Shown here piece by piece: positions 1 to 8,231 of a DNA stretch of 64,000 nt. Origin of the DNA: Streptomyces justiciae (lineage in GTDB: Bacteria > Actinomycetota > Actinomycetes > Streptomycetales > Streptomycetaceae); NCBI RefSeq assembly GCF_015163075.1, contig NZ_JADDXU010000025.1, forward strand, positions 59,920-123,919, written 5' to 3'. Both the position numbers and the translations under genes were made by a program. The notes under the pieces were generated by a model. The model had not been told where the DNA came from. It saw only the letters and a list, made by a program, of their open reading frames with translations, and made no database searches. Each line of letters begins with the position of its first letter. Position 1 is the stretch's first letter.

Positions 1-820
1 GGCGGCGCATCAACTCGAAGTAGGGGGTGAGCAGTTCCGGGCTGACGCCCTGCTGTTCGGCGGTGCTCAGGAAGGTCGGCGTGCCGGCCACCTGCATGGC
101 GAGGTTGGACACGACTCCCTTGGTGTAGTCGCCGCTCCGCAACTGGTCGGCGGTCTGATGAACCGCCGGGGCCATCGCGACCAGCCAGTCGGCGAGCAGG
201 GGGGCGAGCGAGGCGGGGTCGATGTCCTCCTTGCGGATCAGCGCGAAGGCGTGCGCGGCCCCGGCGAACATCCCGTACATGGCGCTGAGCAGTGCCACGT
301 CGTGCAGAGCGGCGAAGCCCGCGTCCTGGCCGACGTAGGTGGTTCCGGCCGGGACGCCCAAGGTCTCCCGGTGTCCCTCGAACACCTCCTGCGAACCGCT
401 GTAGAAGACGTAGCCTCCGGCTTCCGGGACGCCGATCATCGGCGGGACCGCCATGATTCCGCCGTCCAGGTAGCGGGCGCCGTGCGCGCGAGCCCACTCG
501 GCGCGGGCGCGGGCCTGGGCGGGTGTGCTCGTGGTCAGGTTGACCAGGTCCCTGCCGGTCAGGTCGATGCCGGTCAGCGCCTCGCCGACCGAGGCGTCGT
601 CCAGTAGACATACGACGACGAGGGGGTTGACCGCGACCGCCTCAGCCGCGCTGTCCGCGACGTTCGCGCCCTCGGCGGCGAGCGCCGCGGCGCGGGCCGG
701 ACTGCGGTTCCAGACGGTCAGCGGGTGGCCGGCGGCCAGCCACGCCCGAGCGAGGGCGGTGCCCATCGCGCCGAGGCCCAGCAGGGTGACGGGGGTCTTC
801 TCAACGGTGTTCTGTGTCAT
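1..820 (-). CDS. NAD(P)-dependent oxidoreductase, imine-reductase / 6PGDH-like, C-terminus cut by window edge
   Basis: About 273 residues are visible, read from the ATG at 818-820 leftward with no stop before the window begins, so the end is missing. The N-terminus carries the Rossmann dinucleotide loop GLGAMG at residues 15-20, followed by a 6-phosphogluconate-dehydrogenase-type NAD-binding domain and an all-helical C-terminal domain. This order matches the beta-hydroxyacid dehydrogenase / imine reductase superfamily, whose members use NADPH to reduce imines or hydroxyacids. It lies divergent to an HxlR regulator with about 100 bp between the starts, which suggests that regulator controls it. 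I see no strong ribosome binding site before the ATG. The substrate cannot be read from the sequence. Confidence 0.85.
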   Translation of the reverse strand, partial: MTQNTVEKTPVTLLGLGAMGTALARAWLAAGHPLTVWNRSPARAAALAAEGANVADSAAEAVAVNPLVVVCLLDDASVGEALTGIDLTGRDLVNLTTSTPAQARARAEWARAHGARYLDGGIMAVPPMIGVPEAGGYVFYSGSQEVFEGHRETLGVPAGTTYVGQDAGFAALHDVALLSAMYGMFAGAAHAFALIRKEDIDPASLAPLLADWLVAMAPAVHQTADQLRSGDYTKGVVSNLAMQVAGTPTFLSTAEQQGVSPELLTPYFELMRR

Positions 821-853
821 GCGGATTAGGCTGGTCGCAGGCCCGGAGGTGAT

Positions 854-867
854 CAAGTACGCACTTG
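854..867. promoter_or_regulatory. Inverted repeat CAAGT-N4-ACTTG, candidate HxlR operator
   Basis: A perfect 5-bp inverted repeat (CAAGTACGCACTTG) lies in the 97-bp gap between the divergent oxidoreductase and HxlR genes. HxlR-family regulators usually bind such dyads in the promoter they share with a divergent target. Assignment is by position only. Confidence 0.5.
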
Positions 868-917
868 GTAGTGGGTGGTTACCCCGGGGTGAGTGAGCAC
901 CTCGGAAGGGTGGGGGC

Positions 918-1271
918 ATGACGACGCTGAACCGGCCGGGCGCAGCACAGGGGCACGTCTGCGGGATCGACACCGCGATGGAAGTGATCGGCGGCAAGTG
1001 GAAGGTGCTGATCCTCTGGGCGCTCCACGAGCACCCCTACCGACGCTTCGGCGAACTGCGCCGACTGGTCCCCGGGATCACCGAGAAGGTGCTGGCCTCT
1101 CACCTGCGCGAGATGGAAGCGGACGGTGTCGTACGCCGTGTCGCCTACGACGAGGTGCCGCCCCGGGTCGAGTACTCGCTGACCGAGGAGGGCACACGCC
1201 TCAACGAGGCGCTCAGGCCGCTGGCCGCATGGGGACGTGATCGGTCGACGTCGGGCCAGGATCTTCGGTGA
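918..1271 (+). CDS. HxlR-family winged-helix transcriptional regulator
   Basis: A 117-residue protein of the usual HxlR length. It shows the family start: a Cys at residue 15, then an Ile-Gly-Gly-Lys-Trp core (IGGKWKVLILWALHEHPYRR) and the wing region ending in EYSLTEEG. HxlR proteins are dimeric regulators, often sensing electrophiles, aldehydes or oxidants through a conserved N-terminal cysteine, and often drive a divergent reductase. Here the divergent partner is the imine-reductase-like gene and the downstream neighbour is a flavin oxidoreductase, so a redox or electrophile response is plausible. ATG chosen as the first start giving the full family N-terminus. Confidence 0.9.
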   Translation: MTTLNRPGAAQGHVCGIDTAMEVIGGKWKVLILWALHEHPYRRFGELRRLVPGITEKVLASHLREMEADGVVRRVAYDEVPPRVEYSLTEEGTRLNEALRPLAAWGRDRSTSGQDLR

Positions 1272-1347
1272 AAGCGCCGGTCACAGCCGCATGGGCGCCG
1301 CAGATTCCGGTCGGGAATGAACTCCGACCTTGATTGTTGAAAGTGGT

Positions 1348-2370
1348 ATGAAAAAGATCGGGTTCCTGTCCTTCGGACACTGGACACCATCGCCGCACTC
1401 TCAGACGCGCTCCGCCTCGGACGCCCTCCTCCAGGCGATCGACCTCGCGGTGGCCGCGGAGGAGCTGGGTGCCGACGGCGCGTACTTCCGTGTCCATCAC
1501 TTCGCGCGGCAGTACGCCTCGCCGTTCCCGCTGCTCGCCGCCATCGGCGCGCGTACCAGCCGCATCGAGATCGGCACCGGCGTGATCGACATGCGCTACG
1601 AGAACCCGCTGTACATGGCCGAGGACGCGGGCGCCGCGGACCTGATCTCGGGCGGCCGACTGCAGCTCGGCATCAGCCGGGGCTCCCCGGAGCAGGTCAT
1701 CGACGGCTGGCGGCACTTCGGGCATCTGCCGTCCGAGGGAGCCACCGACGCCGACATGGCACGCGCTCACACGGAGCGGCTCCTCGACGTGCTGAGGGGC
1801 GAGGGATTCGCCGAGCCCAACCCGAACCCGATGTTCTCCAACCCGCCGGGGCTGCTGCGCGTCGAACCGCACTCCGAAGGCCTGAGGGACCGTATCTGGT
1901 GGGGGTCCAGCTCGAACGCCACCGCGGCATGGGCGGCCGGCCTCGGGATGAACCTGCAGAGCTCGACCCTCAAGGACGACGAGAGCGGCGAACCGCTGCA
2001 CGTCCAGCAGCGCAAGCAGATCGAGGTCTACCGCGAGGCCTGGCGGGAGGCGGGGCACACCCGTGAGCCGCGGGTGTCGGTCAGCCGCAGCATCTTCGCC
2101 CTGGTCGACGACCGTGACCGCGCCTACTTCGGCCGTGAGGGCAACTCCAAGGACCAGATCGGCTACATCGACGCCAACACCCGCGCGATCTTCGGCCGTT
2201 CCTACACCGCCGAACCCGACGTCCTGGTCAAGCAGCTCGCCCAGGACGAAGCGGTCGCCGCCGCCGACACCCTGCTCCTCACCGTGCCGAACCAGCTCGG
2301 AGTCGCCTACAACGCCCACGTGATCGAGAGCATCCTGACCCACGTGGCCCCGGCACTGGGCTGGCGCTGA
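1348..2370 (+). CDS. LLM-class flavin-dependent oxidoreductase (luciferase-like)
   Basis: 340 residues from ATG 1348; a TTG 18 bases earlier is also open but would add an atypical prefix. The sequence begins KKIGFLSFGHW and continues with the TIM-barrel signature of bacterial luciferase-like monooxygenases, including GTGVIDMRYENPLYMAEDAG and GGRLQLGISRGSPEQ. These enzymes use reduced FMN, or F420 in some actinobacterial branches. I cannot tell which cofactor from the sequence. It starts 76 bases after the HxlR gene, on the same strand, and may be co-regulated with it. It ends at a strong bidirectional hairpin. Confidence 0.85.
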   Translation: MKKIGFLSFGHWTPSPHSQTRSASDALLQAIDLAVAAEELGADGAYFRVHHFARQYASPFPLLAAIGARTSRIEIGTGVIDMRYENPLYMAEDAGAADLISGGRLQLGISRGSPEQVIDGWRHFGHLPSEGATDADMARAHTERLLDVLRGEGFAEPNPNPMFSNPPGLLRVEPHSEGLRDRIWWGSSSNATAAWAAGLGMNLQSSTLKDDESGEPLHVQQRKQIEVYREAWREAGHTREPRVSVSRSIFALVDDRDRAYFGREGNSKDQIGYIDANTRAIFGRSYTAEPDVLVKQLAQDEAVAAADTLLLTVPNQLGVAYNAHVIESILTHVAPALGWR

Positions 2371-2389
2371 GCACCACCCACCCCTCCCC

Positions 2390-2423
2390 GCGGCCCCTGC
2401 GCACCCGCGCGCGCAGGGGCCGC
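2390..2423. terminator. Bidirectional hairpin between convergent genes
   Basis: Perfect 13-bp stem (GCGGCCCCTGCGC at 2390-2402 with its complement at 2411-2423) and an 8-base loop, placed exactly between the stops of the luciferase-like gene and the DUF4246 gene. Confidence 0.8.
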
Positions 2424-2431
2424 TCTGCGGC

Positions 2432-4003
2432 TCAGTGTTCGCAGAGGGAGAACTCCCGTTCGTAGAGCTGCTCGTTGTGCTCGTCGACGAAGAACTTGCG
2501 TTCCTGCATGAGCTGGTCGCGGTACTCCTTGGCCTGCTCCAGCGTCATGGTCGAGGAGTCGGACCACGGCTGCTGCGGAGGCACATCGGAGGTCGAGACG
2601 ATCCTCTGCGACGGGTCCACCAGGAAGAACACGAGGATCTTGCGATGTCCCGGGCGGGTCGGGTCCGCGAGACGGAACGAACCGACGCGGTGCTGCAGGA
2701 CGTTCGGGAAGGCCAGGCAGCGCCCCGCGGGCGTGGACGCCGAGCCCAGAACCTGGTTCAGGGCGTCCTCGTCCTCCAGGCCGTAGACCTCGCGCACACC
2801 GTTGTCGTCGTTCTGCTCGTAGCTCGGGTCGTCGAGTGCCGCCCGGAAACTCAGGTGGCTGTCGGTGATGTTCTCGTTGTCCCAGTAGTAGATGCCGGTC
2901 GAGACGATCCGCTCGTTCAGCATCCCCTCGACATGCCAGGAGCCGCCGGGGTACTCGGGCCGGTCGGGGGTGAGGTGAATGGCGGCGACCTTGACGATGA
3001 CCTGGAGAGAGCGGCCGCGCAGGTCGATGCGGGCCGACGCGTCGGGCATCTGGGGCGGCGTGAAGGCGGGGGCGTCCGGGACGACCGGACGGCGGTTCTC
3101 CCACCAGGTGTCGTGCGCTTCTTCCCATGCCTCGACGGCTTCGGCGTACGCCTCTTCATCGCCGTAGGAGGACTCGTCCGGGTACTCCGGCTCCGAGTCG
3201 TACCACCCGTACGGATCGGCCGTGATCCGCAGCGGTCGCGGATGGCGCAGGTCGGTCAGCACGTTCTCCCAGAGCGGGCGGAAGCGGGCGCACAAGTCCG
3301 GCAGCACGGCGAGCAGTTCGCGATGCGTCTCGGGGTGGACGTTGTTGACGTAGGACCGGAAGGCGACGGCGCCGTCCTCGCTGACGTCCACGTCCGTCGG
3401 CAGCCACTGGAACTTCTCCGAGAACTCGTACTTCGAGTAGCGGTCCGTCGGATTGTGCCAAGCCCGCTCCGGTTCGCCGCTCACGCCTCTCACCAGGCAG
3501 AACAGCGAGGGGTGGACCAGATCCAGTACGAGGCCGTCGGACCCGGGATGCCAGTCCTGTTCCCCTTCGGGGACCTCCTCCAGAGCCCGCACCGCCTCAC
3601 GCAGCCGCACTCCGAGCTCATCCTCGACGAGGGTGTCCGACTGCCACACTCCGTCGACGGCGGACACCTCGATGCCGGTGCGCGCGTCGCGCAGGGCGGC
3701 GTAGTGCCGCAGTTCGGACAGCACGTAGTCGACCTGCGCCTCGGTGAGGCCCTGGTCGATCGCTTCCCGCGTCCACCTGGCGACGATGTCGGCGTCGTTC
3801 ATCTTGTCGAACCATCGCGGCTTCGCCCGGATCTGTGCACTGCACTCCATCATCTGGAGCTCCCGCAGTGTCCGGGGAGTCGCGAACCCTATGGAACGGG
3901 AGGCTTGGAAGGGCAACGGAAACGCGGACAGGTCAGTCAACTCTCTGATTCTTCCCGGTAGGTGAGTGGTGGCCGGAACGATACGGGAGGCCACTGACAC
4001 CAC
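2432..4003 (-). CDS. DUF4246 domain protein, putative 2OG/Fe(II)-oxygenase-like fold
   Basis: About 523 residues from GTG 4003; nearby GTG codons at 4000 and 3994 are alternatives. The family opening is clear (FATPRTLRELQMMECSAQIR, residues 40-59), as is the conserved core YPGGSWHVEGMLNERIVSTG at 351-370. DUF4246 proteins are common in fungi and occur in Streptomyces; their function is not established. I note a possible facial-triad arrangement: His357-x-Glu359 in WHVEG, His438 in LQHRV, and an Arg at 454 in a strand that reads like the co-substrate site of 2-oxoglutarate dioxygenases. That assignment is inference. Residues about 265-300 form an acidic insert. It is convergent with the luciferase-like gene. 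Confidence 0.8.
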   Translation of the reverse strand: MVSVASRIVPATTHLPGRIRELTDLSAFPLPFQASRSIGFATPRTLRELQMMECSAQIRAKPRWFDKMNDADIVARWTREAIDQGLTEAQVDYVLSELRHYAALRDARTGIEVSAVDGVWQSDTLVEDELGVRLREAVRALEEVPEGEQDWHPGSDGLVLDLVHPSLFCLVRGVSGEPERAWHNPTDRYSKYEFSEKFQWLPTDVDVSEDGAVAFRSYVNNVHPETHRELLAVLPDLCARFRPLWENVLTDLRHPRPLRITADPYGWYDSEPEYPDESSYGDEEAYAEAVEAWEEAHDTWWENRRPVVPDAPAFTPPQMPDASARIDLRGRSLQVIVKVAAIHLTPDRPEYPGGSWHVEGMLNERIVSTGIYYWDNENITDSHLSFRAALDDPSYEQNDDNGVREVYGLEDEDALNQVLGSASTPAGRCLAFPNVLQHRVGSFRLADPTRPGHRKILVFFLVDPSQRIVSTSDVPPQQPWSDSSTMTLEQAKEYRDQLMQERKFFVDEHNEQLYEREFSLCEH

Positions 4004-4153
4004 CGGGTCGTACTCGTCCCGCCTGACAGCCGTCTCATCGGCTCGCCCTCGGATTCGTACAGCTGGGTGACAGACAGGAATGTGATCGTGCTTTGCGGAC
4101 AGGTGAACCGGGTTACCCGGAAAACAGTCGGCAGGTGAGAAGCGATCTCGTTC

Positions 4154-5341
4154 ATGGCCAGTACACCGGACTCGACAGCCGTAGCAGCAAGCGAGAGAAG
4201 TACGGCGGTCACGGGCCGGAGACGCACGGCCCCGGCGGCATCAGGTGCACGCCGGGGGTTCCCTTCCGCGACCCTGCACAACAGCAGGGTCGACGCGCTG
4301 GACGGCCTGCGCACCCTCGCGGTCGCCCTGGTCCTCGTCTACCACGTCGACCACACACTGGTCCCGGGCGGCTCGATCGCCGTCGACGTCTTCTTCACCA
4401 TCAGCGGCTTCGTCATCACCCGCCAGCTGCTCGCCGAGTACTCCCGCACCGGCACCCTCGCCCTGCTCCCCTTCTACCGGCGCCGCTGGCTGCGTCTGGT
4501 CCCGGCCCTGCTGGCGCTCTGCGCGGTGTGTCTGGTGCTGGCGACGACGACCTCGCTGTGGAGCTTCGACGGCTCCTGGCAGGCGGTGGGCCTCGCGGCG
4601 ACCTTCCTGACGAACGTCTTCAGGGCCGCGGATTCCGGGTCGTACGGAGGCCCGCTCGCCCACACCTGGTCGCTGGGCGTGGAGGAGCAGTTCTATCTGC
4701 TGTGGCCGCTTCTGCTGCTGGGCCTGGTGCGCCGCCTGCGGGCGCGTACGGTCCTCCTGTGCACCGCCGCCTTGTGCGTGCTGCCCTTCCTGTGGCGCTG
4801 CGTCCTGTGGCATCCGGACGCCGTCCACCGCATCTACAACGGCACCGACACCCGCGCCGACGAACTGCTGGCCGGAGCCCTGGTAGCCGTGGTCCTGGCA
4901 CGGTTGCGCCAGGACGACCCTCGGCTGCGCCTGCTGCGTGTCTGGGCCGGGCGGCTGGCCCTCCCCGCCCTCGCCCTGCTCGCGCTCGTGGCCTGGAAGG
5001 TGCCGGTGACCGGGAACGCCGGCATCTGGACCGCCCTCTGGTACACGGGCGGGATTCTCGCCGTGGCCGCGCTGTCCGCCACCCTGGTCGCAGGGCTGGA
5101 ACTGCGGCCCGACGGACTGCCGTCCCGGCTGCTGGGGTTCGCGCCGCTCGCCTGGACCGGCCGGAATCTCAGTTACGGCATCTACCTGTGGCACTACCCC
5201 GTCGTGCGGCTGCTGGCCTCCCTCGACGTCGAGGTCGGCCTGCTGACGGGCACGGTGGTGCTGACCTTGGCGATGGCCCTGCTGTCGTACTACCTCGTCG
5301 AGCGTCCCTTCCTGCGCCGCGCGCGGCGGCACCGGACCTGA
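4154..5341 (+). CDS. Membrane acyltransferase, AT3 / OafA-YrhL family
   Basis: 395 residues with roughly ten hydrophobic segments. Diagnostic motifs are present in order: RVDALDGLRTLAVALVLVYH with the catalytic-type His64, DVFFTISGFVITRQ at 78-91, HTWSLGVEEQFYLLWP from His170, and NLSYGIYLWHYPV near residue 345. AT3 enzymes move acyl groups, usually acetyl, from inside the cell to cell-surface polysaccharide, peptidoglycan or secreted antibiotics. There is no SGNH hydrolase domain after the membrane part, so this is the short form. The first 45 residues are Ala/Thr/Arg-rich and probably cytoplasmic. No neighbour shows the acceptor. Confidence 0.9.
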   Translation: MASTPDSTAVAASERSTAVTGRRRTAPAASGARRGFPSATLHNSRVDALDGLRTLAVALVLVYHVDHTLVPGGSIAVDVFFTISGFVITRQLLAEYSRTGTLALLPFYRRRWLRLVPALLALCAVCLVLATTTSLWSFDGSWQAVGLAATFLTNVFRAADSGSYGGPLAHTWSLGVEEQFYLLWPLLLLGLVRRLRARTVLLCTAALCVLPFLWRCVLWHPDAVHRIYNGTDTRADELLAGALVAVVLARLRQDDPRLRLLRVWAGRLALPALALLALVAWKVPVTGNAGIWTALWYTGGILAVAALSATLVAGLELRPDGLPSRLLGFAPLAWTGRNLSYGIYLWHYPVVRLLASLDVEVGLLTGTVVLTLAMALLSYYLVERPFLRRARRHRT

Positions 5342-5485
5342 CGGCGGCGCATCTGTGGTCGGCGCGGGCGCACCGCGCCGACTGTGGGGACTTCGCACAT
5401 ACGGTGGCTGGGTCAAGTCCCTTGTCTCTAGGATGGATTGCCTCACGCACCGGTCAGCTCGGTGCGGTAGGTGACTGGGGAGACG

Positions 5486-6304
5486 ATGGAGTCCGGGAAG
5501 CGGTTGTCCACCAAGATCGACGCCACGGTTCCGACGGCCGCGCGCATGTACGACCACTATCTGGGCGGCAAGGACAACTACGCGGTCGACCGTGCCGCCT
5601 GCGAGGAGCTGGACAAGGTGGTGCCCAGCACCCGGGCGCTGGCGTTGAACAACCGCAGTTTCCTCCAGCGGGTGGTGGGGACGCTGGCGCAGGAGTACGG
5701 CATCCGGCAGTTCCTGGACCACGGGTCCGGTCTGCCCACGCAGAACAACGTGCACCAGGTGGCCCAGCGCATCGACCCGACCTCGCGCGTGGTGTACGTG
5801 GACAACGACCCGATGGTGCTGGTGCACGGCCGCGCGCTGCTGGACCAGAACGACCGTACGGCCGTGATCCAGGCCGACATGCGCGACACCGACGTGATCT
5901 TCTCCCACGCCGACACCCAGCGTCTCATCGACTTCTCGCAGCCGGTGGGCGTGCTGTTCAACTCGGTGTTCCACTGCATCCCGGACAGCGACACGGACGG
6001 CCCCCTCGCCGTGGTGCAGCGGGTGACCGAGCGGCTCGCGCCCGGCAGTTGCCTCGTGATGTGCCAACTGGTCAGCGAGGACCCGAAGGTGCGGGAATTC
6101 GTCACCGACTTCATGGACAAGGCCACGCAGGGGCACTGGGGCCGAGTGCGCGAGGAGAAGGACGTCGCGCAGTGGTTCGAGGGGCTGGAGATCCTCGAAC
6201 CCGGCCTGGTGGAGGTGTCCACCTGGCGGCCCGACAACGAAGTGGCGCCGCGTCAACTCACCCAGGAGTGGATCGAGTTCGGCGGAGCCGGCCGCATCCT
6301 GTGA
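5486..6304 (+). CDS. SAM-dependent methyltransferase, Methyltransf_19 (DUF574) family
   Basis: About 272 residues from ATG 5486, preceded by GGGGAG at 5477-5482; a GTG at 5471 is also possible. The opening IDATVPTAARMYDHYLGGKD is the hallmark of the actinobacterial S-adenosyl methyltransferase family PF04672. The SAM-binding loop reads FLDHGSGLPTQNNVH, and the acidic strand-2 end reads VVYVDNDPMVLVHGRALL. Streptomyces carry many copies, often next to DUF5753/DUF397 regulators as here. Substrates are unknown for nearly all of them. It runs convergent with the regulator that follows, with only 15 bases between stops. Confidence 0.9.
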   Translation: MESGKRLSTKIDATVPTAARMYDHYLGGKDNYAVDRAACEELDKVVPSTRALALNNRSFLQRVVGTLAQEYGIRQFLDHGSGLPTQNNVHQVAQRIDPTSRVVYVDNDPMVLVHGRALLDQNDRTAVIQADMRDTDVIFSHADTQRLIDFSQPVGVLFNSVFHCIPDSDTDGPLAVVQRVTERLAPGSCLVMCQLVSEDPKVREFVTDFMDKATQGHWGRVREEKDVAQWFEGLEILEPGLVEVSTWRPDNEVAPRQLTQEWIEFGGAGRIL

Positions 6305-6319
6305 CGGAGCGGCACCGGC

Positions 6320-7240
6320 TCACTCGCCCCCGTACCTCTGCTTGACGGTCTCGCGCAGCAGACCGAGGGAGTCACGGGGGCTCAGCGCGTCGTCGGCCAG
6401 TTGGTCCAGCGCCACGCGGTACTGCTCGGTCTCGTCGCGGTCCTCCAGGAACGTGGCGCTCCTGATGTGCTCCAGGTAGACGATGTCCGGGAGGTCGAGA
6501 CCGCCGAAGCGCAGGTAGGTGACCGGGATGGCCGGTGCGGAGGCGTTGGTCACGTCCAGGGGGACGACCTGGATGACGACGTGCGACTGCTCGGCCATCG
6601 TGACGAGATGTTCCAGCTGTTCGCGCATGATGTCGCGGCTGCCCATGACCCGCAGCAGCACGGACTCGTCGACGATCGCCCACAACTGCGGCGCGTCCGG
6701 CCGCCCCAGCAGCTCCGCGCGCTTGGTGCGCAGTTCCACGCGGCGGTTCACCTCGCGGTCCGGGGCCGAGGGCAGGCCACGCTGCACGACGGCGCGTGTG
6801 TAGGCGGGAGTCTGGAGCAGTCCGGGGACGTACTGGATCTCGAACGTACGGATGGAATCGGCCGCTTCCTGCAAGCCGACGAGCCGGTCGAACCACTCCG
6901 GCATCAACCGTTTGTCGAAGCGCTGCCACCAGCCGGGCTCACCGGCTCGCCGCAGCAGTTGCAGGAGGACGGACGCCTCGTACTCATCCGTCTTGTACAG
7001 GTCCAGCAGCGCGCGGACGTCGTCCTCGGTGGGTGGTCGGCGGCCCTTGCCCGCCTCGATGCGGGACAGCTTCGCCGGGCTGAACCCCACGGCCCGCGCC
7101 GCCTGTTCCTGCGCCATGGCCGCGTCCTCGCGCAGGCCCGCCAGCTGCACGCCGACCAGCATCTTCAGCAGGGTCGGCGCGGGCTCGGCGCGATGCAGGT
7201 ACGGCTCGAGCCGGGAGACACGCGGTGATTCCGAGGGCAT
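6320..7240 (-). CDS. Helix-turn-helix regulator with DUF5753 domain (WhiJ / AbaA-ORFA-like, Scr1 type)
   Basis: 306 residues from ATG 7240, chosen because GGGGAG lies five bases upstream; the longer open frame has no such signal. Residues about 25-85 form an XRE helix-turn-helix (LREDAAMAQEQAARAVGFSP, then KLSRIEAGKG). The rest is the DUF5753 effector domain, recognisable by FEIQYVPGLLQTPAYTRAVV and HVVIQVVPL. Family members in Streptomyces (WhiJ, AbaA-ORFA) affect development and antibiotic production and pair with a small DUF397 protein. That partner lies 105 bases upstream on the same strand, and an RsbW-like ATPase is divergent. This is the complete whiJ/abaA-like trio. Confidence 0.92.
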   Translation of the reverse strand: MPSESPRVSRLEPYLHRAEPAPTLLKMLVGVQLAGLREDAAMAQEQAARAVGFSPAKLSRIEAGKGRRPPTEDDVRALLDLYKTDEYEASVLLQLLRRAGEPGWWQRFDKRLMPEWFDRLVGLQEAADSIRTFEIQYVPGLLQTPAYTRAVVQRGLPSAPDREVNRRVELRTKRAELLGRPDAPQLWAIVDESVLLRVMGSRDIMREQLEHLVTMAEQSHVVIQVVPLDVTNASAPAIPVTYLRFGGLDLPDIVYLEHIRSATFLEDRDETEQYRVALDQLADDALSPRDSLGLLRETVKQRYGGE

Positions 7241-7345
7241 CCTGACTCCCCGTGGGCGGAGGGCAACAGCCCGCATTATCGCACCGGTTGGGCCCTGTGC
7301 GCATGTTCCGGGCCGGAGCCGGGTGCGGGCCGCGCCGATCGCCCT

Positions 7346-7576
7346 TCAGAGCAGGTCGTCGAACTCGCCGTCCTTCACCCCGGCCAGGAAGGCCGCGACC
7401 TCGGCGGACGTGTAGACCAGCGCGGGTCCGTGCGGATCCCGGGAGTTGCGGATCGCCACACCTCCCTCGACCAACGGCGCCACCTCGACGCAGTTGCCCT
7501 CGGCGTTGCTGTGCCGGCTCTTGGTCCAGCGGACGCCCAGTGAACTCGCTTGCACCCCGTTCGGAACTGACGTCAC
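7346..7576 (-). CDS. DUF397 small protein, partner of the DUF5753 regulator
   Basis: 76 residues from GTG 7576, which has GAGGAG six bases upstream; a longer open frame from 7636 would run through the operator and is rejected. The family core is intact: VRWTKSRHSNAEGNCVEVA followed by VAIRNSRDPHGPALVYT and a C-terminal helix. DUF397 proteins accompany WhiJ-type regulators and are thought to act as their modulators, in some cases with toxin-antitoxin-like behaviour. Transcribed toward the regulator gene and probably with it. Confidence 0.9.
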   Translation of the reverse strand: MTSVPNGVQASSLGVRWTKSRHSNAEGNCVEVAPLVEGGVAIRNSRDPHGPALVYTSAEVAAFLAGVKDGEFDDLL

Positions 7577-7614
7577 TGCAGTCTCCTCGCGCACGACTGG
7601 CTCGATCCACACGC

Positions 7615-7634
7615 GCAATTTCTCGTGAAATTGC
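7615..7634. promoter_or_regulatory. Perfect 7-bp inverted repeat, candidate operator of the WhiJ-like regulator
   Basis: GCAATTT-CTCGTG-AAATTGC is a perfect dyad centred between the DUF397 gene and the divergent ATPase gene. Its right arm overlaps the -35 element of the ATPase promoter at 7631. The AT-rich arms stand out in this GC-rich DNA. Binding by the DUF5753 protein would repress both divergent units, but that is inference. Confidence 0.6.
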
Positions 7635-7660
7635 ACGGACTGGCTTTCGAGGTGGATAAT
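7631..7660 (+). promoter_or_regulatory. Sigma-70 (HrdB)-type promoter for the ATPase gene
   Basis: TTGCAC at 7631-7636 and GATAAT at 7655-7660 are separated by 18 bases, a good match to the vegetative consensus. It lies 67 bases before the GTG start of the ATPase gene and points toward it. Confidence 0.6.
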
Positions 7661-7726
7661 AACCCCGTCGCCAACACCCGCACTGGCGCCTGGTCCTGAC
7701 GCCCTGACGCCACCTCAGGAGATGCC

Positions 7727-8230
7727 GTGTCGCAGCCCGCGCGCCCAGCACTCTGGTCTGGCCCGATCGGGGTCCCGGCACACCAGGCCGCGCCCCTCTC
7801 CCCCGCATCGCGCCCCACACGCCACACCGCCACCCTGCGCCTGCCCGGCAGCAACGAGGGATGCGCGCTGGCCCGTGAGTTCACCGACCGCATGCTGGGT
7901 GAATGGGAGTTGGGCGAGTGCCGGGACGACGCGCTGACCATCGTCTCCGAACTCGCCGCCAACGCCGTGCTGCACGGCCGCAAGAGCGACACCCCCGACG
8001 ACGCCGACTGCGACGTATGGCTGCGACTCACGCGCCGCACGGCCCACCTGGTCTGTGCCGTGACCGACCAGGGCGCCGGACTTCCGCGTGCGGCGCACGC
8101 GCCGGACGCGTTCAGCGAACACGGCCGTGGCCTGTTGATCGTGGAGGCCCTGTCGCAGCACTGGGGCTGGACGCGCCACACCCCCTCACGCAAGACCGTC
8201 TGGGCCATGCTGGCCACAGGGGGCGCCTGA
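7727..8230 (+). CDS. RsbW-like ATP-binding protein (HATPase_c, anti-sigma regulatory factor type)
   Basis: 167 residues from GTG 7727, with AGGAG at 7717-7721. The GHKL ATPase motifs are all visible: N-box DDALTIVSELAANAVLHG, G1 box VTDQGAGLP, and G2 box HGRGLLIVEALSQHWG. Such stand-alone kinases in Streptomyces act as anti-sigma or serine kinase partners and often sit beside WhiJ-type regulators (the AbaA-ORFD position). The N-terminal 35 residues are unstructured and Pro/Ala-rich. The next gene starts one base after its stop, so the two are translationally linked. Confidence 0.9.
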   Translation: MSQPARPALWSGPIGVPAHQAAPLSPASRPTRHTATLRLPGSNEGCALAREFTDRMLGEWELGECRDDALTIVSELAANAVLHGRKSDTPDDADCDVWLRLTRRTAHLVCAVTDQGAGLPRAAHAPDAFSEHGRGLLIVEALSQHWGWTRHTPSRKTVWAMLATGGA

Positions 8231-8231
8231 C

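Noticed and set aside
4241..6256. A 671-codon open frame antisense to the acyltransferase and methyltransferase
   Set aside because: Low-complexity Gly/Gln/Arg composition and complete overlap with two well-supported genes.
4093..6345. A 750-codon plus-strand frame across the acyltransferase and methyltransferase
   Set aside because: Out of frame with both; Arg/Pro/Ala-rich shadow.
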